Origin: Pseudomonas californiensis
GTDB taxonomy: Bacteria > Pseudomonadota > Gammaproteobacteria > Pseudomonadales > Pseudomonadaceae
Length of the DNA stretch: 64,000 nucleotides
Direction of reading: 5' to 3'
Assembly (NCBI RefSeq): GCF_021147775.1
Contig: NZ_JAGTPK010000009.1
Coordinates: 1-64,000, forward strand
Positions 17,118-24,906 of this stretch are shown here, piece by piece. The stretch's first letter is position 1. Every line of letters begins with the position of its first letter. A program made the position numbers and the translations under genes. The notes below the pieces were generated by a model. It ran no database searches, was not told the origin of the DNA, and saw only the letters and a list, made by a program, of their open reading frames with translations.

Positions 17118-19334
17118 ATGCGGTTGATGGCCCAGGTCAAAAGGTGTACGTACGTGCAACACACTCCCCCCTTTCCGTTGTCGCCGCTGACACTGCCCCT
17201 GCAATGGCTGGGCCTCAGCGCTGCCTTGGTTTATTCAGGCATGAACCACGCGGACGATGCGTCCAGGGCCAGCTCGCAAACGGTCAACCTGGCCAACATT
17301 GAAGTCGATGGAAGCAGCGCTGCAGAACGTCCGGCTGCAATGGCGGTGGACGCACTGCGCAAGGTGTCTGGCGGCACCAATGTTGTGGACCTTGATCGCG
17401 TCGAGCAAGGTCGGGTGGCCAATAACGAGGATGTGTTTCGCTATCAGCCTGGCGTCTACGCCAAAGCGGCCAACAATGAAGGCGCAAAGATCTCCATCCG
17501 GGGCTCTGGCCTGAACCGGGCACCGGGTGCACATGCCTCGGGGCTGTTCGAAATGCTCGATGGCTTGCCCCTGACCGGCCCCGGCGGCACACCTTACGAG
17601 CTGAAGGAGCCGCTATGGCTGAGCCATGTGCAAGTGCGCCGCGGCGCCAATGGCTTTGAGCTGGGTTCACTGGCCCTCGGTGGTTCAATCAACTACGTCA
17701 CACGTACCGGCCACGACGCGCCCAGACTACAAGTGCGTTACGAAGCGGGCAGTCATGGCTACACCAAGCGTCAGATCAGCTCTGGCCAGGTACTGGAGGA
17801 TCTGGATTATTACGTCAGCCTGACCGACTCCAACTACGACGGTTTTCAGGATCAGAGCGCCGGGGGCAGCAAAGGGGTGGCCGCCAATGTCGGTTATCGC
17901 TTCAATCCCAATCTCGAAACCCGATTCTTTTTTCGTTACCGGGAAACCGGTAACGAATCCCCCGGCAGATTGACGCGGGATCAGATCCGTCATGATTCGC
18001 GTGCTGCCAATGCCCTGAACGTAGCGCGCGATTCCAAACGACTACAGCCGGGGAGCACTTGGCTGGGCAACAAGACCACCTTCTACCTGGACGATAATTC
18101 CCGGGTAGAGACCGGCCTGGTTTACCACGACTACCCCATGGACCTGCGTGAAGGAACCAACCGCCTCAAGGTCGCCTATACAGATATCAGCGGTACGCTC
18201 AATTACATCCGTCAAGACACGCTGTTCGGCCTGCAAAGCAACACCACGCTGGGCCTGCGGACTACCAGGGGCATGCCTGACAACGGTGCTTCAGAATATG
18301 TCCGGGTGCCCGCAGGTAATACCGCCGGCTACGCGCCAGGTACTCGTACCCGTGATTACAGTTATCTCGGCTCGGACAGCGTGCTGCACCTGAGCAACGA
18401 CCTGGAACTGATCCCGGATCTGTGGCTGACCACCGGCCTGGCGGCGATCTATACCCGCCGCGAAACCGAGGTTACCTACCCCGCTACGCAGCAGGCGGTC
18501 AGTACTCACGATTGGGACTACGCCTCCCGGCTGGGCCTGCGCTATGACTTCAACCCGACAATGCAGGTGTACAGCAACCTCAGCCGCTCGGTTGAACCGC
18601 CCCATGCATGGTCGATGATCTGGGGGTCGAACAGGTTCTTCCCTGCCGGGAGCTGCGCGGCGACGGGACTGCAAAGTGTTGGCGTGAAACTTGAAAACCA
18701 GACCGCGACTACTTTGGAACTCGGTAGTCGGGGTGAGGCCGGGTTCGGTAACTGGCAATTGGGGTGGTATTACTCACAGGTCAAGCATGAACTGCTTAGC
18801 GTCGAGACCCAGGCGGCGAGCGCAACGGACTCGCAAGTGGTTGCCGAATCCAACGCCAGCCCGACGATCCATAAAGGTATCGAGGCGAGCCTCGATAGCC
18901 CACTGTGGCAAGGCACCAATGGCCGTCTGGCGTTGCGCCAGGCGTACACCTACAACGACTTCCACTACCGGGACGACGACCGCTTTGGCGACAACGCCTT
19001 GCCTGGCATCCCGCGGCACTACTATCAGGCCGAGCTGCGCTACAGCCACTTGAGCGGTGTTTACGTCGGGCTTAATACAGAGCATGCCTCGAAGATCGCT
19101 GTCGACTACGCCAACTCGTTCTATGCCGATCAGTACACGCTGCTGGGTGCGACATTGGGCTATGCATCGCCCAAGGAGGACTGGCAAACCTGGCTGGACC
19201 TGCGCAACCTGACCAATCGGCGCTACGCCAATACGGTTACGCCGGGTTACGACGACAACGGGCGGGACATTGCACGCTCCACGCCTGGCGATGGCAGAGG
19301 CATCTATGCGGGGGTTTCCTGGAGTTTGCGCTAA
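17118..19334 (+). CDS. TonB-dependent outer-membrane receptor
   Basis: A 738-residue TonB-dependent receptor. A signal peptide with core LPLQWLGLSAALVYSG ends near NHA (about residue 45). The plug domain follows (about 75-205), with NEDVFRYQPGVYAKAANNEG and ISIRGSGLN typical of the family. The rest is a 22-strand barrel ending LTNRRYANTVTPGYDD and GIYAGVSWSLR. There is no N-terminal signalling extension, so it should not drive an ECF sigma. It is divergent from the metallothionein gene across 167 bases. The substrate is unknown; I saw no Fur or Zur box there. Siderophore, metal complex and aromatic ligands all remain possible. Confidence 0.85.
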   Translation: MRLMAQVKRCTYVQHTPPFPLSPLTLPLQWLGLSAALVYSGMNHADDASRASSQTVNLANIEVDGSSAAERPAAMAVDALRKVSGGTNVVDLDRVEQGRVANNEDVFRYQPGVYAKAANNEGAKISIRGSGLNRAPGAHASGLFEMLDGLPLTGPGGTPYELKEPLWLSHVQVRRGANGFELGSLALGGSINYVTRTGHDAPRLQVRYEAGSHGYTKRQISSGQVLEDLDYYVSLTDSNYDGFQDQSAGGSKGVAANVGYRFNPNLETRFFFRYRETGNESPGRLTRDQIRHDSRAANALNVARDSKRLQPGSTWLGNKTTFYLDDNSRVETGLVYHDYPMDLREGTNRLKVAYTDISGTLNYIRQDTLFGLQSNTTLGLRTTRGMPDNGASEYVRVPAGNTAGYAPGTRTRDYSYLGSDSVLHLSNDLELIPDLWLTTGLAAIYTRRETEVTYPATQQAVSTHDWDYASRLGLRYDFNPTMQVYSNLSRSVEPPHAWSMIWGSNRFFPAGSCAATGLQSVGVKLENQTATTLELGSRGEAGFGNWQLGWYYSQVKHELLSVETQAASATDSQVVAESNASPTIHKGIEASLDSPLWQGTNGRLALRQAYTYNDFHYRDDDRFGDNALPGIPRHYYQAELRYSHLSGVYVGLNTEHASKIAVDYANSFYADQYTLLGATLGYASPKEDWQTWLDLRNLTNRRYANTVTPGYDDNGRDIARSTPGDGRGIYAGVSWSLR

Positions 19335-19354
19335 AGGATCACGCGTGCGAGCGG

Positions 19355-19903
19355 TCAAAAGTTTGCAGGCGTGTTGGCGCTGATGATCTCGGCCTCATCC
19401 TGGCCGATGTTGCGAAACCGGTGAGGCAAGGTGGTAGGGAAATAGTAGCCATCGCCAGGCCCCAGAATATTGACCTGACCATCAATGGTCAGCTCGACGG
19501 TGCCACGGGTCACCAGCCCGCACTCCTCCCCTTCGCTGTGCACGATGGGTTCTTCGCCAGAATCAGAGCCCGGTGCGTACTGTTCACGCAGAAAACGCAT
19601 CTGACGGCTGGGCAATGTTGCCCCGACCAGTAGCAAACGCACACCATTGCGCCCCAGATCCGGTTGGTCACCTGCGCGGAACACATATTGATCCGGCCCG
19701 GGCGGCTGATCGAACGTAAAAAAGTCCGCCAGCGTCATCGGGATGCCTTCCAGCAGTTTTTTCAGGGAGCTGATCGAGGGGCTGACACGATTCTGTTCAA
19801 TCAGAGAAATTGTGGCATTGGTCACACCACTGCGTCGGGCAAGTTCGCGTTGAGACAGCTTGTAGCTTTCACGCACCAGCTTGAGTCGTGCTCCCGTATC
19901 CAT
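19355..19903 (-). CDS. XRE-cupin transcriptional regulator (PuuR-like)
   Basis: A 182-residue regulator with an N-terminal helix-turn-helix (about 5-60: ARLKLVRESYKLSQRELARR, SGVTNATISLIEQNRVSPSI). A C-terminal cupin sensor (about 110-180: EECGLVTRGTVELTIDGQ, GDGYYFPTTLPHRF) follows. This is the architecture and length of PuuR, which represses putrescine catabolism. The ATG at 19903 fits the family start better than the long frame to 19984. The PuuD-like amidase gene lies upstream on the same strand with a 172-base gap, supporting a polyamine link. Confidence 0.85.
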   Translation of the reverse strand: MDTGARLKLVRESYKLSQRELARRSGVTNATISLIEQNRVSPSISSLKKLLEGIPMTLADFFTFDQPPGPDQYVFRAGDQPDLGRNGVRLLLVGATLPSRQMRFLREQYAPGSDSGEEPIVHSEGEECGLVTRGTVELTIDGQVNILGPGDGYYFPTTLPHRFRNIGQDEAEIISANTPANF

Positions 19904-20075
19904 TAGCGGCCTTATGCGAAAAATATCCGGTGAAGAGGCAAGGCCCCGGCGCGGTGGTACTGACCCACCTGCCATAGACCGCAAAGCCGGATATTAAATC
20001 ACGTTTGGCCACTCAGCTCAGCTGCTGATCTTCACCAGACGGCGCTTCGTTCAGACCTGATTCACAGATAGCCCG

Positions 20076-20831
20076 TTATCGCTGTGCGCGAAGCTGGGCA
20101 TGGCTCAGGCAGGCCTGACGAAATGCTTCAAATATACGCAGCGAAACCGGGCTGTCCTTGAATTCCCATTCAGGGTGCCACTGCACACCGAAAACGAACC
20201 CGGCTGAACCGGGCAACGATACAGCCTCGACCAGGCCATCGGGTGCGAGTGCTTCCGCCCGAAGATCGGACGCCAACCGTTCAATCCCCTGGCTGTGCAG
20301 GCTGTTCACGTCGAAACCGGGTGCCAGCCCCAAGGCGTCCAGCACGCCGCCTGGTTGTACCGCCACGGCATGCCGGGGCGCGTACTGTTCTGCCAGTGAA
20401 TCGTTTTTTGGCTCGCGATGGTCGAGATAACCCGGCAGATCCTGAACCCGTTGATGCAGGCTGCCACCCAATGCGACGTTCAGCTCCTGAAAGCCCCGAC
20501 AGATGCACAATACCGGCACACCCAGAGCAATGGCAGCTCTCAGCAGCGGCAAGGTATTGCGGTCGCGAAACACGTCGTGGACCGTGCCCTCAATGCTGGA
20601 TGGGCCATTGTAATGATGCGGCTCGATGTTGGACGGTGAACCCGTGAACAGTAACCCGTCCAGCGGTGCCAGCAGCTGTGCAGGATCAATCGGCACATTC
20701 AGTGCAGGCAGAACGAAGGGGATGCCGGCGAACGCTGCCGCTTCGACATATTTATCCCCTGCAGTATGGGAAGAATATTTGCCCAGTTGCTGGCGGCAGG
20801 CAGTCACGCCAATCAAAGGAAGTGCAGTCAT
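20076..20831 (-). CDS. Gamma-glutamyl-GABA hydrolase (PuuD-like, peptidase C26)
   Basis: A 251-residue class I glutamine-amidotransferase-like hydrolase. The nucleophile Cys111 lies in VPVLCICRGFQELNVALGG, and His219-Glu221 lie in GVQWHPEW, completing the triad. PuuD releases GABA from gamma-glutamyl-GABA in putrescine breakdown. ATG 20831 is preferred; the TTG at 20864 only adds a short leader. The adjacent PuuR-like gene fits, but the glutamyl-polyamine synthetase and oxidase genes (puuA, puuB) are not in this window, so the exact substrate is inferred. Confidence 0.82.
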   Translation of the reverse strand: MTALPLIGVTACRQQLGKYSSHTAGDKYVEAAAFAGIPFVLPALNVPIDPAQLLAPLDGLLFTGSPSNIEPHHYNGPSSIEGTVHDVFRDRNTLPLLRAAIALGVPVLCICRGFQELNVALGGSLHQRVQDLPGYLDHREPKNDSLAEQYAPRHAVAVQPGGVLDALGLAPGFDVNSLHSQGIERLASDLRAEALAPDGLVEAVSLPGSAGFVFGVQWHPEWEFKDSPVSLRIFEAFRQACLSHAQLRAQR

Positions 20832-20969
20832 GGCTTGCTTGCCCTCGTGGCTGAGGAGGATCAATGGGCGGCGAGCAACGCATCGGCGCTATCCAACCCG
20901 GTCAGGAGCAGTCTAGGATAGTCAGCCGCGCAATGAATATGGGCCCTCAGGCAAAGGAGTCATGCAGCG

Positions 20970-21809
20970 ATGCAATACGAAGTCACCCACGCTGACCTTT
21001 CTCTGGTCCTTGCTCTGATCCGCGCAGGTACACTGGCCCGCGCTGCCGAGTTGATGCACGTCGACATTTCTACTGTATTTCGCTCCATCCGCCGCCTCGA
21101 AGCGTCGCTTGGTGTTGCCCTGTTTGAAAAAAATCGCCGTGGCTACCTGCCCACAGAAATCGCTACCGCCATGGCAGAACAGGCCGAACAGGCAGAGCAG
21201 GCGCTCACAGCTGCGCGCATCGCTCTGCAACAGGGCAATCAAGTGGTCAGCGGCACGGTACGACTGACCTGTACTGAATCGGTATTGCACAGCCTTTTAT
21301 TGCCAGCGCTCGCGCAGTTCATGCCGCGCTATCCAGCGTTGACGCTGGAGCTGGCGACCTCAAACTCGTTCGCCAACCTGAGCCGCCGGGACGCCGACAT
21401 TGCCCTGCGCCTGACCAACGCGCCGCCCGAGCACCTGATTGGACGGCGTCTGGGAACGGCTGACTACTTAGTGTGTGGTCGACCCGAGTTTCGCCTGGCG
21501 TGGGAGCAGACGCCGGCGGCATTGCCATGGATCAGCCCGGACGATTCGATGCCCGAACATGCATCGGTGATCTGGCGCAAACAGACCTTCCCTGCCCTGA
21601 CACCGCGTTATCGCTGCAGCAGCATGTCGGCAGTTTCACAACTGGTCGCCGCCGGGCTCGGCGTGGCGGCCATGACCGACTTCACGGCTCGCGGCCTACC
21701 GGGCGTCGAGACGTTGAGCGACGCCCTGCAAGGTTGCACCACCGACCTGTGGTTGCTGACACGTCCGGACTGTCGGGCGCTACGCTCGGTACAAACCCTG
21801 CTGGATTAG
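20970..21809 (+). CDS. LysR-family transcriptional regulator
   Basis: A 279-residue LysR regulator. The winged helix-turn-helix occupies about 5-65 (GTLARAAELMHVDISTVFRS and RRLEASLGVALFEKN). The effector domain begins about 90 (GTVRLTCTESVLHSLLLPAL) and contains RRDADIALRLTNAP. It is slightly shorter than the usual 290-310. It is divergent from the puuD-like gene across 138 bases, so it may regulate that gene or itself. The effector is unknown. Confidence 0.85.
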   Translation: MQYEVTHADLSLVLALIRAGTLARAAELMHVDISTVFRSIRRLEASLGVALFEKNRRGYLPTEIATAMAEQAEQAEQALTAARIALQQGNQVVSGTVRLTCTESVLHSLLLPALAQFMPRYPALTLELATSNSFANLSRRDADIALRLTNAPPEHLIGRRLGTADYLVCGRPEFRLAWEQTPAALPWISPDDSMPEHASVIWRKQTFPALTPRYRCSSMSAVSQLVAAGLGVAAMTDFTARGLPGVETLSDALQGCTTDLWLLTRPDCRALRSVQTLLD

Positions 21810-21885
21810 TTGACTCCCCTGCTTCGTGCTGCCCTGCAAACTCCGGACTGAACCAGAAGCCTGTACCTGCCCTCAGACCCTGCCG

Positions 21886-22061
21886 GGATCCGAGCGGATC
21901 CATTGCACCCGTAGCTTCTGGCCAAAAACTCAGTCGTGTAGTCGAAAAATACGCTCCGTGGATCCATTAAATAATAGTTAATCAAATTAATCATTGGAAT
22001 TACCCCTACCTTGTGGCATTAATATCAACACAAAAGGAAATGCCCCACCTGATGGATCCAT
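21886..22061 (+). promoter_or_regulatory. Candidate VanR operators upstream of vanA
   Basis: Four GGATCC cores lie in the 280 bases before vanA. They are at 21886-21891, 21896-21901 (GCGGATCCATTG), 21960-21965 (GTGGATCCAT) and 22054-22059, the last within the perfect 10-bp palindrome ATGGATCCAT (22052-22061). The operator of Caulobacter VanR, a GntR-type repressor, is ATTGGATCCAAT, with the same core. The vanR gene downstream is the obvious partner. The site at 22052 lies about 30 bases before the vanA start and would block transcription; the outer sites may help looping. Vanillate release is inferred from the family. Confidence 0.6.
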
Positions 22062-22090
22062 AAGATAAAAACAAACCGTGGAGAACCCTC

Positions 22091-23155
22091 ATGCATCCGA
22101 AAAATACCTGGTACGTCGCCTGCACGGCAGATGAAGTCGCCGACAAACCGTTAGGGCGTCAGATCTGCAACGAGAAAATGGTTTTTTATCGCGATCAGGA
22201 CCAACAAGTAGTCGCTGTAGAAGACTTCTGCCCGCACCGCGGCGCCCCGCTGTCGCTCGGCTATGTCGAAAATGGCCAACTGGTGTGTGGCTACCACGGC
22301 CTGGTGATGGGCGGCGACGGCAAGACCGTTTCGATGCCGGGTCAGCGGGTGCGCGGTTTTCCTTGCAACAAGACCTTCGCTGCCGTCGAGCGCTACGGGT
22401 TTGTCTGGGTGTGGCCAGGCGATCAGGAAAAGGCCGACCCAGCACTGATCCACCACCTTGAATGGGCCGTCAGCGATGACTGGGCCTACGGCGGCGGTCT
22501 GTTTCACATCCAGTGCGATTACCGCCTGATGATCGACAATCTCATGGACCTCACCCACGAAACCTACGTCCATGCTTCCAGCATCGGGCAAAAGGAAATC
22601 GACGAGGCGCCTCCCGTCACCACGGTAGAAGGCGAAGAAGTCATCACTGCGCGTCACATGGAGAACATCATGCCGCCGCCGTTCTGGCAGATGGCGCTGC
22701 GCGGCAACAATCTGGCCGATGATGTGCCGGTGGACCGTTGGCAGATCTGCCGTTTTACCCCGCCCAGCCATGTCCTGATCGAAGTGGGCGTGGCGCACGC
22801 TGGCAAAGGCGGCTATCACGCCCCACAGCAATTCAAGGCATCGAGCATTGTGGTCGATTTCATTACTCCGGAAACCGACACATCGATCTGGTACTTCTGG
22901 GGCATGGCACGCAATTTCAACCCAGGCGACGAAGCACTGACCGCCAGCATCCGCGAAGGCCAGGGCAAGATCTTCACCGAGGACCTGGAAATGCTCGAAC
23001 GTCAGCAACAGAACCTGCTCCAGCATCCGCATCGCAACCTGCTCAAGCTCAATATCGACGCGGGCGGCGTGCAGTCGCGCAAGATCCTCGAACGGCTGAT
23101 CGCCAGCGAACAGACCAGCACCGATAACCAGATCCCCGTGGCAGCCGTCAAATAG
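22091..23155 (+). CDS. vanA: Vanillate O-demethylase, oxygenase subunit
   Basis: A 354-residue Rieske non-heme iron oxygenase that, with VanB, converts vanillate to protocatechuate and formaldehyde. The Rieske [2Fe-2S] ligands are Cys47, His49, Cys66 and His69 (FCPHRGAPLS, LVCGYHG). The mononuclear iron site is NLMDLTHETYVHAS (His156, His161). Length matches VanA (about 355). GTGGAG lies upstream of ATG 22091. It is followed by vanB after a 70-base gap and is convergent with the vanR gene beyond it. The preceding region carries GGATCC operators. Confidence 0.94.
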   Translation: MHPKNTWYVACTADEVADKPLGRQICNEKMVFYRDQDQQVVAVEDFCPHRGAPLSLGYVENGQLVCGYHGLVMGGDGKTVSMPGQRVRGFPCNKTFAAVERYGFVWVWPGDQEKADPALIHHLEWAVSDDWAYGGGLFHIQCDYRLMIDNLMDLTHETYVHASSIGQKEIDEAPPVTTVEGEEVITARHMENIMPPPFWQMALRGNNLADDVPVDRWQICRFTPPSHVLIEVGVAHAGKGGYHAPQQFKASSIVVDFITPETDTSIWYFWGMARNFNPGDEALTASIREGQGKIFTEDLEMLERQQQNLLQHPHRNLLKLNIDAGGVQSRKILERLIASEQTSTDNQIPVAAVK

Positions 23156-23225
23156 GCTGAACGCTACCGGCCCTGTTTGAAAACAATCAGAAGTGACCCT
23201 TGCCGCGGTCACCCGAGGATGCGAC

Positions 23226-24176
23226 ATGATTGATGTGACGGTGTTATCGCGAACCAACGAAGCGCTGGATATCTGCAGCTATGAACTGGTGAGGACCGAC
23301 GGCGAACCGCTACCGCCCTTCACCGCCGGCGCACACATCGACGTGCACCTGCCTGATGGAATCATCCGCCAGTATTCCTTGTGCAATCCGCCAAATGAGC
23401 GCCATCGCTACTTGATCGGCGTCCTGAACGACCCGGCCTCCCGCGGAGGATCACGCAGCCTGCATCAACAGATTCAACAAGGCGCGCAGTTGCGTATCAG
23501 CGAACCGCGCAACCTGTTTGCGCTGGCAGATCATGCTCGCCGCACATTGTTGTTTGCTGGTGGCATCGGTATCACCCCCATTCTCTGTATGGCCGAGCAA
23601 CTGGCGCAGAATGGCGCCGACTTTGAACTGCATTACTGTGCGCGTTCGGCCGAGCGCGCAGCCTTTATCGAGCGACTGAAGCAGGCATCCTTCGCCGACC
23701 GCGTCAGGCTGCACTTTGACGAACAACCGGAAACACGTCTGGATGCACTCGGTATTCTGGCGGGGCCGCAGCCGGACACTCATCTGTATGTCTGCGGGCC
23801 GTCAGGCTTCATGCAGCACATACTCGAGAGCGCACGAGAATCTGGCTGGCAGGAAGACAGGCTGCATGGGGAGTATTTCTCGGCGGCTCCCGTGGACACC
23901 CACAACGACGGCAGTTTTTCGGTGGAAATCGGCAGCACCGGCCAGGTCTTCGCGATTCCGGCCGACAAGACCGTTGCGCAGGTACTTGAGAGCCACGGCA
24001 TCGACATACCCCTGTCATGCGAACAAGGGGTGTGTGGCACCTGCCTGACACGCGTGCTGAAAGGCGTCCCGGATCACCGCGATCTTTTCCTGACCGAGGA
24101 CGAACAGGCACTCAACGATCAATTCACGCCCTGCTGCTCGCGCTCGAAAACACCGTTGCTGGTGCTGGACATCTGA
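23226..24176 (+). CDS. vanB: Vanillate O-demethylase, reductase subunit
   Basis: A 316-residue phthalate-dioxygenase-reductase-type electron carrier. The order is an FMN-binding domain (RQYSLCNPPNERH), an NADH-binding domain (LLFAGGIGITPILCMAEQL, then LYVCGPSGFM) and a C-terminal plant-type [2Fe-2S] domain (LSCEQGVCGTCLTRV with a later CC). It passes electrons from NADH to VanA. ATG 23226 has GAGG at about 9 bases; the frame upstream to 23193 is unlikely. The stop codon is immediately adjacent to the stop of the convergent vanR gene, with no intergenic base. Confidence 0.93.
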   Translation: MIDVTVLSRTNEALDICSYELVRTDGEPLPPFTAGAHIDVHLPDGIIRQYSLCNPPNERHRYLIGVLNDPASRGGSRSLHQQIQQGAQLRISEPRNLFALADHARRTLLFAGGIGITPILCMAEQLAQNGADFELHYCARSAERAAFIERLKQASFADRVRLHFDEQPETRLDALGILAGPQPDTHLYVCGPSGFMQHILESARESGWQEDRLHGEYFSAAPVDTHNDGSFSVEIGSTGQVFAIPADKTVAQVLESHGIDIPLSCEQGVCGTCLTRVLKGVPDHRDLFLTEDEQALNDQFTPCCSRSKTPLLVLDI

Positions 24177-24887
24177 TCAGTCGGGGCGCTGAATCACCCG
24201 CATGCGCTGATGAACACCTGCGCCGAATATCTCGGCGTAACGCAGGGTCGCGTTGGCGTGCTCACGCATGATCGCCTCGGCCCGCGCGCCCTGGCCGTGT
24301 ACCAGTGCATCCACCACGGCGTGATGCTGCATGTGCGCAAAATTGAAACGCCGGAATTCGCGGATCAGATCGTTGCGATCCACAGCCAATGCAGTGACTG
24401 AAGCGAACGGCAGATGATCATTGCGGGCCAGCGCATCGGCGATGGCCGGGTTGCCGCTGCCTTCGACGATGATCTGGTGCAGGCGCATGTTCAGGTCATG
24501 ATAGGCGTCAAGGTCATCTTCAGTCACAAACCCTTTGCCGAACAACGCATCGCCGCGTACCAGGCAATGTTCGAGATCGGCCCGTGCCTGCTCGGTCACG
24601 CCGCGCTCGGCCATCTGCCTGGCTGCCAGCCCTTCAAGCACACCGCGAACCTCGACGGCACCGGCGATCTCGGTTGCACTGATCGACCTGATCTTGAAAC
24701 CACGACCACCAAACGGAACCAGCAGGCCTTCCTGTTCCAGCGTGCGGAAGGCCATGCGCACAGGCATGCGTGAGACGCCGAACAGCTCGGCAGTCGGCAC
24801 CTCCATCAAGCGTTCACCAGCCGCCAGTTCGCCTGAGGCGATCATCTTTCGCAGTGCGACAAGAATGGTGTGGCCGGGTTTGCTCAT
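24177..24887 (-). CDS. vanR: GntR-family (FadR-type) vanillate repressor
   Basis: A 236-residue repressor. An N-terminal winged helix (about 1-70: IASGELAAGERLMEVPTAEL, FGVSRMPVRMAFRTLEQEGL) is followed by an all-helical FCD effector domain (about 85-225) with metal or ligand positions in DDLDAYHDLNMRLHQII and HMQHHAVVDAL. In vanAB loci this regulator represses vanAB until vanillate binds. ATG 24887 (MSKPGHT) is preferred over the GTG two codons upstream. The gene is convergent with vanB. The GGATCC palindromes before vanA are its probable targets. Confidence 0.88.
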   Translation of the reverse strand: MSKPGHTILVALRKMIASGELAAGERLMEVPTAELFGVSRMPVRMAFRTLEQEGLLVPFGGRGFKIRSISATEIAGAVEVRGVLEGLAARQMAERGVTEQARADLEHCLVRGDALFGKGFVTEDDLDAYHDLNMRLHQIIVEGSGNPAIADALARNDHLPFASVTALAVDRNDLIREFRRFNFAHMQHHAVVDALVHGQGARAEAIMREHANATLRYAEIFGAGVHQRMRVIQRPD

Positions 24888-24906
24888 GGGCACGATTCCG
24901 TGGGTT

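Noticed and set aside
22151..23257. 368-codon frame antisense to vanA
   Set aside because: vanA shows full Rieske and iron motifs in the other strand; this frame has no domain.
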